In this document: in pieces, positions 54,899 to 64,000 of the stretch | Numbering within the stretch: the first letter of the stretch is position 1 | Layout: each line of letters starts with the position of its first letter | NCBI RefSeq assembly: GCF_030867145.1 | Contig: NC_134419.1 | Location: 72,721,403 to 72,785,402 of the forward strand | DNA: 64,000 bases | Direction of reading: 5' to 3' | DNA from: Opisthocomus hoazin | Lineage: Eukaryota > Chordata > Aves > Opisthocomiformes > Opisthocomidae | Notes under the pieces: generated by a model | Databases searched by the model: none | The model's input: the letters and a program-made list of their open reading frames with translations, nothing else | What the model was told of the DNA's origin: nothing | Translations under genes and position numbers: made by a program

Positions 54899-56395
54899 TA
54901 GGAAAAGCCATATAACATAATGCGGTGTACAAAATGCAGTGCTTCACGTGACACATCTCGTCCAGAAATAGGTTTTAGTTGTACTGTACATTTAATAGTG
55001 GAAATGGTCAAAAAAACCAAAGGTGTATTATTCATTGCCCATGGTTGTAAAGCAGATTGCTAACTGCCTTATAAAGGGGGGGGGAAAGCTTTTACAGAGG
55101 ATTTGTATAGTGTGAATCTTTATTTTGTGTATTTAATTTTATTGAATATTACACTATATTTTTTATTAAATGTGTAGTATAAATCTGTATAAACATGTGA
55201 ATGTTAACTGTATTTTTTAAAGTTGAGTCATTGACATATGATATTTCATATTTTGTTTGGAGTCAGGAGTTACTGTCAAGAGCTCGGGCCTGTCTTATCT
55301 AATTGGAAGGAAAAAGAAAAAAAGCAAAGCTCAGAGAAAACCTATCCACTTTATATCCTTTTCATCTGTGTCCTTGTAAGTACACTGTGAGGAGCTGAAG
55401 GCTGGACTCAGAGTGCGGACATCGATACCACTTTTTTGATCAGCTTTAAGTCATGCATTAGTAAAACAAAAGGCACAACTTCTTTGCCAATTTAAAAAAC
55501 GAGCTCTCCCTGAACCACTCAGGGAATCCTGGGGAAAACAGTATTTTAAACGGATGAGTGTATTGCTATTAGTCAGTACTACTTAACAAAGTTTTAATTA
55601 GCTAACCAGTTGTGCAACGTGCGGCCCCCACCAACCACACAGCACCAGGTAAACAAGCAGGCGTGAATGCGCACTGCTCCTTTCCCTTAGAGGGAGCATG
55701 AACAGCGTGGAGATACATCTTGTATTTCTACCCATTGAATCTTTTATTTTCAACATATCTCAACTTTTATTTTAGATGCATCTTAAGTGACTGGCTAAGA
55801 AAAGCTGCAGTACCACCATATTTAGTCTTAGCATGTACTGAAAGTGAGCTGATAACTTAAGCAGTTCAAACAAAAAACTATTTTACATGCATTTGCATAC
55901 ACACCTAGAAAGTCAATATATAAGTATTTTTAAAAATGAGTTGAAGTACCAACTTGGCTAGAAATAATGAAAAAAAATGACCAGTTTGTTGCCAATATCT
56001 CAACATTTGGGGACACAGTGTAATACAGGTAAAGCACTGTATCAGGCAGTCCTCATCTGCACTGAGAAAAATCAGGACTCTGAAAAGAAGCATTTTAAAA
56101 CAACCCCAATGTCCTTATCAACTGTGGTGTATCTTTGCATTTGTAAAATTAAAATCTTTATGTGCCTTCTTTCATGTAATTGCAGATGTTTTATGTACTA
56201 CAGCCTAGATACTATGTTTACATATAGTTTTGTAAAGTGTATATAACTATGGTCAGAAAATACAAAAAATATAGTGATCAGACTTCGAGTATTGCTTTGT
56301 CAAGAATTATGCATTCAGACCGCATTAAAATAATTATCTGAAAGACAGTCATGATCTATTGTAATAAAGTAGAAATAATAAAAAAAGCAAGACTC
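54899..56395 (+). other. SLC18A2: SLC18A2 3' UTR (probable)
   Basis: AT-rich sequence directly after the stop, with no gene-like open frame. An early ATTAAA signal lies at 55165-55170, and paired AATAAA signals at 56363-56368 and 56377-56382 are the likely main poly(A) signals, putting the cleavage site near 56390-56400. The exact end is inferred. Confidence 0.6.
56363..56382 (+). terminator. Likely SLC18A2 poly(A) signals (two AATAAA)
   Basis: AATAAA at 56363-56368 and again at 56377-56382, about 1.47 kb past the stop codon and followed by non-A-rich sequence. This is the best candidate for the main 3' end of the + strand gene. Confidence 0.5.
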
Positions 56396-56399
56396 CCCC

Positions 56400-57359
56400 T
56401 CATGGCGTGCCTTATGCATTGTGTTTTACTGTGTATACTGGGGCGGGGGGAAAGCCGACAAATACTTCAGGTTGTGGGAAAGCACTGCTCACTTCTAGCC
56501 CATCTGTAACTCAGGACAAACATTTTCACTCCAAGTCATAAATACAGGCAACTTGTTTAAGTAACAGGTATAGCTTCCAAACTCAGTCTGTCATGGCTGC
56601 GGGGCTGAGATTTCACTTTGGGGAAACAGGTTAAGCCAACACGTGCAGAACCAGGGGATGCCCCTGTACGTTCTTTTACATAAGGGTGAATATTCTGAGA
56701 AAAGATCTTAAGAGGCTTAACTGGGGGGAAAGGCCAAGCAATAAGTCCTATGGCTGGTTTGAAAAATCCACTTAAAAGATAGTTGTAGCAGTGTATTTTC
56801 AGTTGCATTCTGTGGAATATAGAACAGATGGAAAACCTTCCTTCAACACTGAGAGGTGTCTGGAGACAGGCAACACAGCATAAACCAAGATTCTGTCCTA
56901 TAGGGAGTACTTCACTGCCACTAAACAAGTAACAAATGTACAGATCAATGATTATTTACATTAGGTTCAGATTTTAATATTGTAATCATTTGGATACTTG
57001 GAACTTTGCCCCATGAGCAGTTATTTTACTTGGTTAATCAGCTGGCAAATGAACAAAGTATTGCTTAAATTTGCAAGTACAGAAGTGATGCAAACATAGC
57101 AACCTCTTTGTATACATTAAAAGAAAAAAGCCTAGAATGGCTTACGTCAGGGCTTGGTCTTGCAATCTGAACACATCAAAATTAAGGGAGATGTCACATT
57201 AATCTGCAACACAAAAAACGTCATTCTGTCCTGGCATAATTTGGGTCCTTTCATATTTTGTGTATTTTGATGTGTGTCAATTCACATGTGATAAAGTCAC
57301 TTAGTTCATCTGGTCCCACTCCTTAGTCCTCCCCTGTAGCTGTAAACTTCCACACAGGT
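56400..57359. other. Tail-to-tail spacer between SLC18A2 and PDZD8
   Basis: About 1 kb between the likely + strand poly(A) site and the most distal - strand signal. I see no repeat, RNA gene or coding exon in it. Confidence 0.4.
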
Positions 57360-60341
57360 TTTATTCCAAATTTAAGAGAAAAAAAACCACAAGGATAGTA
57401 AGTACAAGGAAAAACTCATTAGATAAATATGAGCTAGTAAACAGTAAGGGTTTGTTTAGTTATTATCCATTAAGATTTTCTGAAGGACAGGGCAAGTCAG
57501 AATAATTTTTCTTGGACAATTTTTTTCCCCTAAGGTAACTCTGCTGGTAGTCACTACCACCAACACTGCCATTTGATTACTGTTTGTGCAGTGCTTGGAG
57601 GTCTTAAAAAAAAAAAAAAAACCAAAAAAACCCCACACAAATAGCCTTAGCATTTTATAAGATTGTCTGGCTACACAAAGAATCAACTGGAATCACCACT
57701 TTGAAAGAAAACTCTCTCTGCTCTTAAACTGTGTAGAACAAAAATAAACGCATATGCAAATAGAAAGAATGCATAAAAGCCCAATTAATCCAGCAGTCGG
57801 TAGTTTTATTTAATGCAGAATGTGTGGTCTTCTCCCAAAGATCTTTCGTGTAAGTTGTGGCTTTAGATAATAAAACTACTGCAATACAAATGCTTAAAAA
57901 ACATTAACACAATGCAGAGAAGTTGGTAACTTAGCAAAACTATTTTATTAAAGCTTATTCTTGTGATAAAATAATAGCCAACAAAATCATATTAGGCAGA
58001 TCTTCTGCAAATGTGTGTAGCTGCCACCTATTCAGATATCATTAAGTCAAGATATTCTTGTTTTCTGTGGTATTCTTTATTTTCAGCTATTTACAGTCAA
58101 GCATGAAGCAAAGATTACATCGGGAATGTAGGATTACAATTTTCCCCTCAAGAGTCTCCGTCTGTTGTAATTAATGTCAGATAGGAATTTAGGTTTTCCT
58201 TCTTATCACTAAAATACAACTATTTTGCCCTTTCCCCATTGGGTATATTTAAAAATATTGCACTACGTTTAATTTATCTCTTACAATCATCATTAGCAAT
58301 ACTATACGAGGAAAACTATATCCAGTTTTCTTACCCACTGTATTACACAAGTCAATGTAAAACCGTGAATTTGTGTTTTTGAAACCTGTATTTGCATTGT
58401 TTTCACAGCTCCTTCATGTGTATCAGGGTTTAAATGAAGTGCTTGGATATATTTAAAAACCTCTATAGTAGTCCACAGGAGCGAACACTGATGGAGACTG
58501 AATGCGGGTCACCACCAATGGTAAGCCACCGAGAAAATGGAGTGGGGAAGTCTTAATATGCACCTCAAGCAAGTATAGGTTAAATAACCTTTAGTCAATA
58601 AGGGAAGCTAATTCTGTGCGATTATTTGCTGAAGCTTAATTTCAGAAGTGTGTCACATGCCTATTTTAGCATGGATAGTGTTTTCCATACATCAGCTAAG
58701 TTAGTATCAACTGCCTAGAACTCAGAGAAAAGTGCAAGGAGTTGCATGAGTGGAAGTAACTGTTTTGTTTAGAAGTACAAGTATGCTCTTCCATCTGTGA
58801 AAACCATTGCTTCTTAATTTTGCCCATCAGAAAATAAACTGAGAAGCAAATTTAAGAGAGAGGTACTTTACAGACTGCTGGAAAATTTAAATGAGATACT
58901 TTACCATCTTAGATTCAACTCCATTTCCACAAAGGCATTTTCTTCCACCACCAGCGATACGAGTGATAATGATACCAGTACCTAACACAGTACCTAAAAT
59001 AAAGATGATATTTTATACGGCATTTCTATACACAGAAGATGAAACAAATACATGTTTACAGGAAATAAATAAGAACAACGGCCTTAGCCAGGTCAAGCTA
59101 AGACCCACAGTTTACACATAGCACAAGACCAGATAGTTCTTTCTAAAAGCTGCTGGCTGAAATTCTTCCTCATGGCTACTGGACTCACTTCTTTTGACTC
59201 CAATGAAACATGTTATATACACTATAGGACACTTGCCTGATAAAGGTGATCGTTCTGCTCAGACTGTCTCTTCCGTCCGAGACGCTGAATGCAACTTACC
59301 ACTACAGGATTACTCCAAAGTGTTGAGAACGCATTTAGCTATTTCGTGAAGTATTTTGTACCCTAAGCTTTCTGAAATGATAAAGTCTGCAGCAAAGTAT
59401 TTTTTTTAAATTACTTAAACCATCATTGCATGCTGTTTCATAGAATGCAATGAAACCTCCAACTCTTGTGAAGAACAATTTTCATCAGGCTACCAGATAA
59501 TACAGTAACACTTCAACATATAATTTTGTTCTGGAAGGCAACCAGCCTCTTATCTCCAAGATATTACCAATTAAATTATGAGATACTGGTATGTACTTTG
59601 ATACCTTGTATTTTTCAATCGGGATACAGCAGCCCAAAGTTCTAAGGAGGATTTTTTTAGCATAGCATGGCTGTATTTCACGTTAATTACAAACCATGAG
59701 AAGTTCTTGTATTGAACAAAAATACAGAAAACTAACAATATGCAATGTTAACTTTAGTAAATATTAATAACAGACAAAATGAAAGACCTTCTGTTTGCTT
59801 TCATGATATGTTTGGCAAAAAATACACAACTACCTACACGACATACAATAACTGTGATCAACATTTTAAAGCCTGGTCCCTCAGTGACTTCTGTGTCAGT
59901 CATCAGCTTCGGCATGCAATAAGCTTATCATTTTTATATCATACAATGGAAACAAAACGTTTTGAAAATCCTGCCAGTTTCCTGTTGAAAACACCAGCTC
60001 AAAAATTTAAAAACAAAAAAGAGGGGACGCGCCAAGTAATACAGTAAGGACACCACACACATTAATGTGAAATGGTAAGGTTACATAATTAGAAAAAATA
60101 AAATAAGTTATTAAAAATAAATTTCCAATATAAACCCCAAAACGTAGTTTTAACCAGCCAGTTTAACAAAATGATGGTGCTGTAGCTGGAGAAGAACCAT
60201 TATGAGCTGTATTCTTACACAGACAAATAACTGTGGAGAAGCAGGACATGTGTGTCATACCAGTGTTTTATTTGTGTGTGTTTGTAATGAAGTGCAAAGT
60301 ATTCTTTCAGTCCATTCCTTCAGAGGCTAAATATGCAAATC
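57360..60341 (-). other. PDZD8: Probable PDZD8 3' UTR
   Basis: AT-rich DNA downstream of the PDZD8 stop with no credible coding exon on either strand. Minus-strand AATAAA signals (TTTATT on +) occur at 60267-60272, 58076-58081, 57944-57949, 57805-57810 and 57360-57365, so the 3' UTR could be about 0.1 kb to 3 kb long. Which signal is used cannot be told from sequence. Confidence 0.45.
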
Positions 60342-62539
60342 TCAGTCTACTGACTGAGGTAGATCATCTGGTTCTTCTGATATGATGTTGAATGTTGGAA
60401 CCTCTATCAGACTGACATCATCGCTATCCATTTCTTCTGATATACTGGATTCCTCTGAATCTTTAGTCACTCTTTTGGACTGCCGCTCTAACGACATGTT
60501 CTCCAAAGACTCTATATCCTCTATGCCTGCTTTGTAGTGGATCATCAGCAGCGTAAGGGCCTGCAGTCTTTCACCCGACTTGGTCAGCGCAGTAGAAATC
60601 AGGGCTTTTTTCCTTGCATCGGTCGTCTCTTTTTCTTCCTTAACCAGTGAATTATTATTTTCCAGCTCCTGGTCTATTTCATTCTGCAGCTTATCCAACA
60701 TAAATTCTAATTTCTGAAAACGTTCCTCTGTGGGTAAACTTCTGAAGAGATCACGTCCAATTTCTTTAACGGCAATGAAGACACTGTCATCCAGACCACC
60801 CTCCTTTCGGACCAACTTGATCCCAGTACCTGCTGCACGTTTTGAAGGACTGCTTGACCCACTGATTTCAGTATCGCTACTTTCGTTATCAGAAGTGTTT
60901 GGTGTGTGCTTTGGTGAAGGTTCTACCACCTCTGTTCCTGACTCAGAAAGGCGGGTTTTGGGGACTTGACGAAGGTTTAACAACCGGGTGCTTGTATTGA
61001 TGATATGCCTGGTCAAACCTGTAGTTCTGTTAAGAGATTTAGATTCGGAATCAACACGAGAGAATGCAGCTTGGGGAGCTTCCTGTCCTTCCGCCCTACA
61101 GCCTAACACAGTTCGATCCAGTCGCTTTTCAGCTCCTGCACAAAAGGGCATCTCAGTTAGACATTTTTCTTGACATTTTTTATGGCAAACGTAAGCACAG
61201 AGCATGCACTGCGAAGCTGCTTTAGTCCATACTTTCTTTTTGCAGTAATCGCACCAAGTTGGATTCTGAAACTGAGTATCTTGAAAGTTATGCTTGTTCT
61301 CCGTAAGAACAATTTGTCCCAAGTAGGGATCCTCTTTCTGAAGTGCACGAACTTCTTCTTCCAGGTGACATTCCGTTTCTTTCTCCAGGAGAATATTTGA
61401 ATCATCTATTTCACCTTCTTTTAAATATTTGAAGTGTAAAGTTACATCTCCATAACAAAATTTTTCATTGAATCCCTTATGGGTCGGCAAATTCCACAAT
61501 GCTCTTCTAGTGACTGCTGCTTTAGGTGTAGGAGCATCCAGTTTGAATGTTCCAATATATTCCATCGAGGATGTAGCCATACAATCTAAAGCAATTTCTT
61601 CAAGTTTTATGCTTGCATATCCTAAGCAGATAAAACCACCTGCTTTGAAAGGGTCTCTGCACCACAGTGCAACATTAAGGTACTTATGGTATCCTTCTAC
61701 CTCAAATAGACAGGAGGATGCTCTTGTCCTTGGCCATCGGCCTTGACGGATTTTATAAGGAATTTCTGGAGATTCCCACGTTTGATGATCATCTCCGCTA
61801 TCTTTGTAACTACGTGCATTTTCTGAAAGTCCATCTTTTGATGTATCTTGTTTTGGTGCTGTTATTACTTTCGATACCGTTGGGTCTTCTATTTGATCAT
61901 TATTCTTTACTGCCTTCTCAGTACATTTGTCTCCGTTATTTGTAGTTGAAGGTGGCCTCTCTGGCTTTTCAGAAGACAGACCTCCAGTTTCTAACAGATT
62001 TTGAGTTTCACTAGTAGGCAAAATAGGCTTGCTTTGTGGCCTAGGTGGCACAGGAAGCTTAGTACCGGATCCTTGTGATTGTCTACCTGATTGCTGTGAT
62101 GCATCTGCACCCTCAGTAGTTTTGGGTGTTGCCACTTTACCTCCATCTTTTTGTTGTGTTTTCGATGTTGTCTGATAACTTCCTAAATGTAGTTTTCGAT
62201 TCAGAATCGGAGATATAGTTCCAAGTGGCTTAGCAGCAAGTATTGCTACTGAACGTTTGGGACTCTGAGTTGTTGGCAGATCTTCTTTTTGGTCAGGTGA
62301 TTCACAAGCTAAGTCCTCAAATTCTGAATCAAAATCTCTGTTATCAACATCAGCTGATAAGCCAGCTTGGTCATCTTCCGGCTGTGTCAAGAAAGCAGCG
62401 TCTTCCAGTTGTCCAAATCCATCCTGCAGTGCTGAACCATGCTGATTATACCCAACAGGCCTTTCATAGAAGACTAAAACTCTGTCCCCAGCCTGTCTAA
62501 TAAGCTTCAACACTTGGACAGTTGATGTGATTTTAACAC
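60342..62539 (-). CDS. PDZD8: PDZ domain-containing protein 8, last coding exon (C-terminal about 730 residues)
   Basis: PDZD8 is an ER-anchored lipid-transfer and tethering protein (N-terminal membrane anchor, SMP domain, PDZ, C2-like, C1, coiled coil) acting at ER contacts with mitochondria and late endosomes. This exon opens after a minus-strand acceptor (TTTTTTTAATAG at 62540-62551) with GT of a split codon, reads VKITSTVQVLKLIRQAGDRV (the last PDZ strands), and stops at TGA 60342-60344. Counting from the GTG at 62513 as residue 1 (an internal valine, not a start), a Ser/Thr-rich linker fills about 40-245, a C2-like region about 250-365, the C1 zinc finger 408-458 (His408, Cys421/424/436/439, His444, Cys447), and a coiled coil about 585-675 corresponding to the reported Rab7-binding part. 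An acidic tail ends DDLPQSVD. No frameshift is seen. Upstream exons lie beyond the right edge. Confidence 0.95.
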
Positions 62540-62589
62540 CTATTAAAAAAAGACAAAAATTATCAAATTTTAATTATGAGAACAATCTA

Positions 62590-63121
62590 AATCATAGAAT
62601 CATTAAGCTTGGAAAAGACCTCTAAGATCATAAAGTACAACCATCCACCCAGTATCACCATGCCTGCTAAACCATGTCCTGCAGTGCCACATCTACACAT
62701 CTTTTAAATACCTCCAGGGATGTGGACTCCACCACTGCCCTGGGTAGCCTGTTCCAACGCTTGATAACCCTTTCAGTGAGGAAATTTTTCCAAATATCCA
62801 ATCTAAACCTCCTCTGGCGCAACTTGAGGCCTTTTCCTCTCATCCTCTAGTTACCTGGGAGAAGAGACCAACACCTGCCTCACTACAACCACCTTTCAAA
62901 TAGTTGTGGAGAGTGATAAGGTCTCCCCTCAGCCTCCCTTTCTCCAGACTAAACCACCCCAGCTCCCTCAGTAGCTCCTCACAGGACTTGTGCTCCAGAC
63001 CCTCCACCAGCTTCACTGCCCTTCTTTGGGTATGCTCCAGCACCTCAATGTCTTCCTTGTACTGAGGGGCCCAAAACTGGACACAGTATTTGAGGTGCAG
63101 TCTCACCAGCACCCAGTACAC
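62590..63121 (-). mobile_element. CR1 LINE 3' fragment in PDZD8 intron
   Basis: On the - strand it encodes the C-terminal part of CR1 ORF2 ([39 protein letters not shown]), then the untranslated tail, ending in the ATTCTATGATT repeat that appears on + as AATCATAGAATCATT at 62590. It has several stops and frame breaks. The protein words match the large CR1 at 10671-12488 ([27 protein letters not shown]), but the nucleotide tail differs (ATCTTAGAGGTCTTTTCC type), so it is another subfamily. Confidence 0.93.
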
Positions 63122-63865
63122 TGGTGATATTTATGGCCGAAAATAGTCGACAAACATGTTTAGATCTTTAATAGTGGTTATAATACTGTTGCCCACTAAC
63201 AAAGGAAGTCAATCATGACAGAAGAGCTTAATTAAAATGTAATACATGGATCCTTTCCATTTTATTCATACAAACGTATCACTTTAGGAGCTGGAAAAGC
63301 TACCAACGTAAACACTCCAGTTTGCTTTTTGTTATTAATGCTGTAATCTTATAGAGTAATGTTGATTTTACAAGCTAATGTTTTTAACCTTGGTCTTATT
63401 GTGAGTTTGGACTTTTCAGTTGCAAGTATTTAACAAAGGATTCAAAAGAGATAGGTATCTTTAAATTACAGTTACAATTAAAACAGAAGGCTAACAAAAA
63501 AAACAGGTTCAATGTGTTAACAAAATATAGGCATGATGCTACATTCTTAGTGTGGCTGAACAGTGAACTGAATCGCCTTCCTCACCAGAACTTTCAGAGT
63601 CATCTGACAGTATCTCCAACCTATGGTAAGCTACAGCAAGTTACATGCAAGCTAAAATATCTTAATGAGCACAGAGTCCAAATAAGGTCATGCAGGGGGT
63701 AATGTAAAAACAGCTTCCCTTGTTCTAGAGCAATCATCAATTGCCTGTTCAAAGCCACTCAAAACCCTTTTAAATCACTGAAGCAATGCAATGGGGATTG
63801 AGGCAGTACCTAACCAAAAGAAGTAATTGTAGTGGTTAAACTCTGGTCTGTAAAACACCTCAGGT

Positions 63866-63918
63866 AAAAAACAAACAAAACCCAAAAAAACCCAAACAAA
63901 CACCACACAAAAAAAGCA
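63866..63918 (+). repeat. A/C-rich low-complexity stretch in PDZD8 intron
   Basis: AAAAAC/CAAAC words repeat irregularly over about 50 nt. Confidence 0.7.
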
Positions 63919-64000
63919 ACTGTACTAGCAGCAAGTTTAAGCAGTTCATGTTGTGTGTGTATAAAGTTCTATCTTCATAGTATTTTACCACACTAACTCT

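Larger units (their letters stand above)
62540..64000 (-). other. PDZD8: PDZD8 intron (5' part beyond the window)
   Basis: Sequence upstream of the last PDZD8 exon on the - strand. It contains a CR1 insertion (62590-63121) and an A/C-rich low-complexity stretch near 63866-63918; otherwise AT-rich with nothing recognised. Confidence 0.75.

Noticed and set aside
62511-62513. GTG as a start codon of a separate 723-residue protein
   Set aside because: It is an internal Val codon of the PDZD8 PDZ domain. Coding sequence continues upstream to a splice acceptor at 62540-62541.

Overview
The window is vertebrate nuclear DNA, almost certainly from a bird. Six or more fragments of the CR1 LINE family, with its characteristic 8-bp 3' tail repeats (ATTCTRTG), are spread through it. 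There is a multi-exon vesicular monoamine transporter 2 gene (SLC18A2/VMAT2) with compact introns, followed tail-to-tail by PDZD8, the same neighbour pair I know from the mammalian 10q25-q26 region. The species cannot be named from the sequence. There are no bacterial, phage or CRISPR features.

Layout. Positions 1-24100 are intergenic DNA upstream of SLC18A2. This stretch holds two GC/CpG-rich patches (about 2490-2960, containing an exact 8 x 8-bp tandem repeat, and about 5790-6480), a long 5'-truncated CR1 with an open reverse transcriptase frame (10671-12488), two short CR1 3' ends (3071-3343 on +, 22386-22618 on -), and otherwise nothing I can identify as a gene. About 24150-24800 is the CpG-rich promoter/5' region of SLC18A2. 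It contains a CTC-rich triplet run and a recognisable piece of a CR1 3' tail.

SLC18A2 runs on the + strand from the start codon at 24667 to the TAA at 54896-54898. I could place all 15 coding exons with GT-AG boundaries and continuous phase, giving a 519-residue, 12-helix transporter that keeps the key charged membrane residues. Its introns carry an ancient CR1 (about 38225-39080), a younger CR1 nested in an older one (35268-35893), and a perfect 37-bp inverted repeat in intron 8 (44583-44669). The 3' UTR probably ends near 56390.

From there to 60341 lies the tail-to-tail interval, probably mostly the 3' UTR of PDZD8. PDZD8 is on the - strand. Its large last coding exon (60342-62539) encodes the end of the PDZ domain, a C2-like region, a C1 zinc finger and the C-terminal coiled coil. 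The rest of the window (62540-64000) is PDZD8 intron with one CR1 insertion. The two genes are functionally unrelated: SLC18A2 loads monoamines into synaptic and secretory vesicles, and PDZD8 tethers ER to other organelles and moves lipid.
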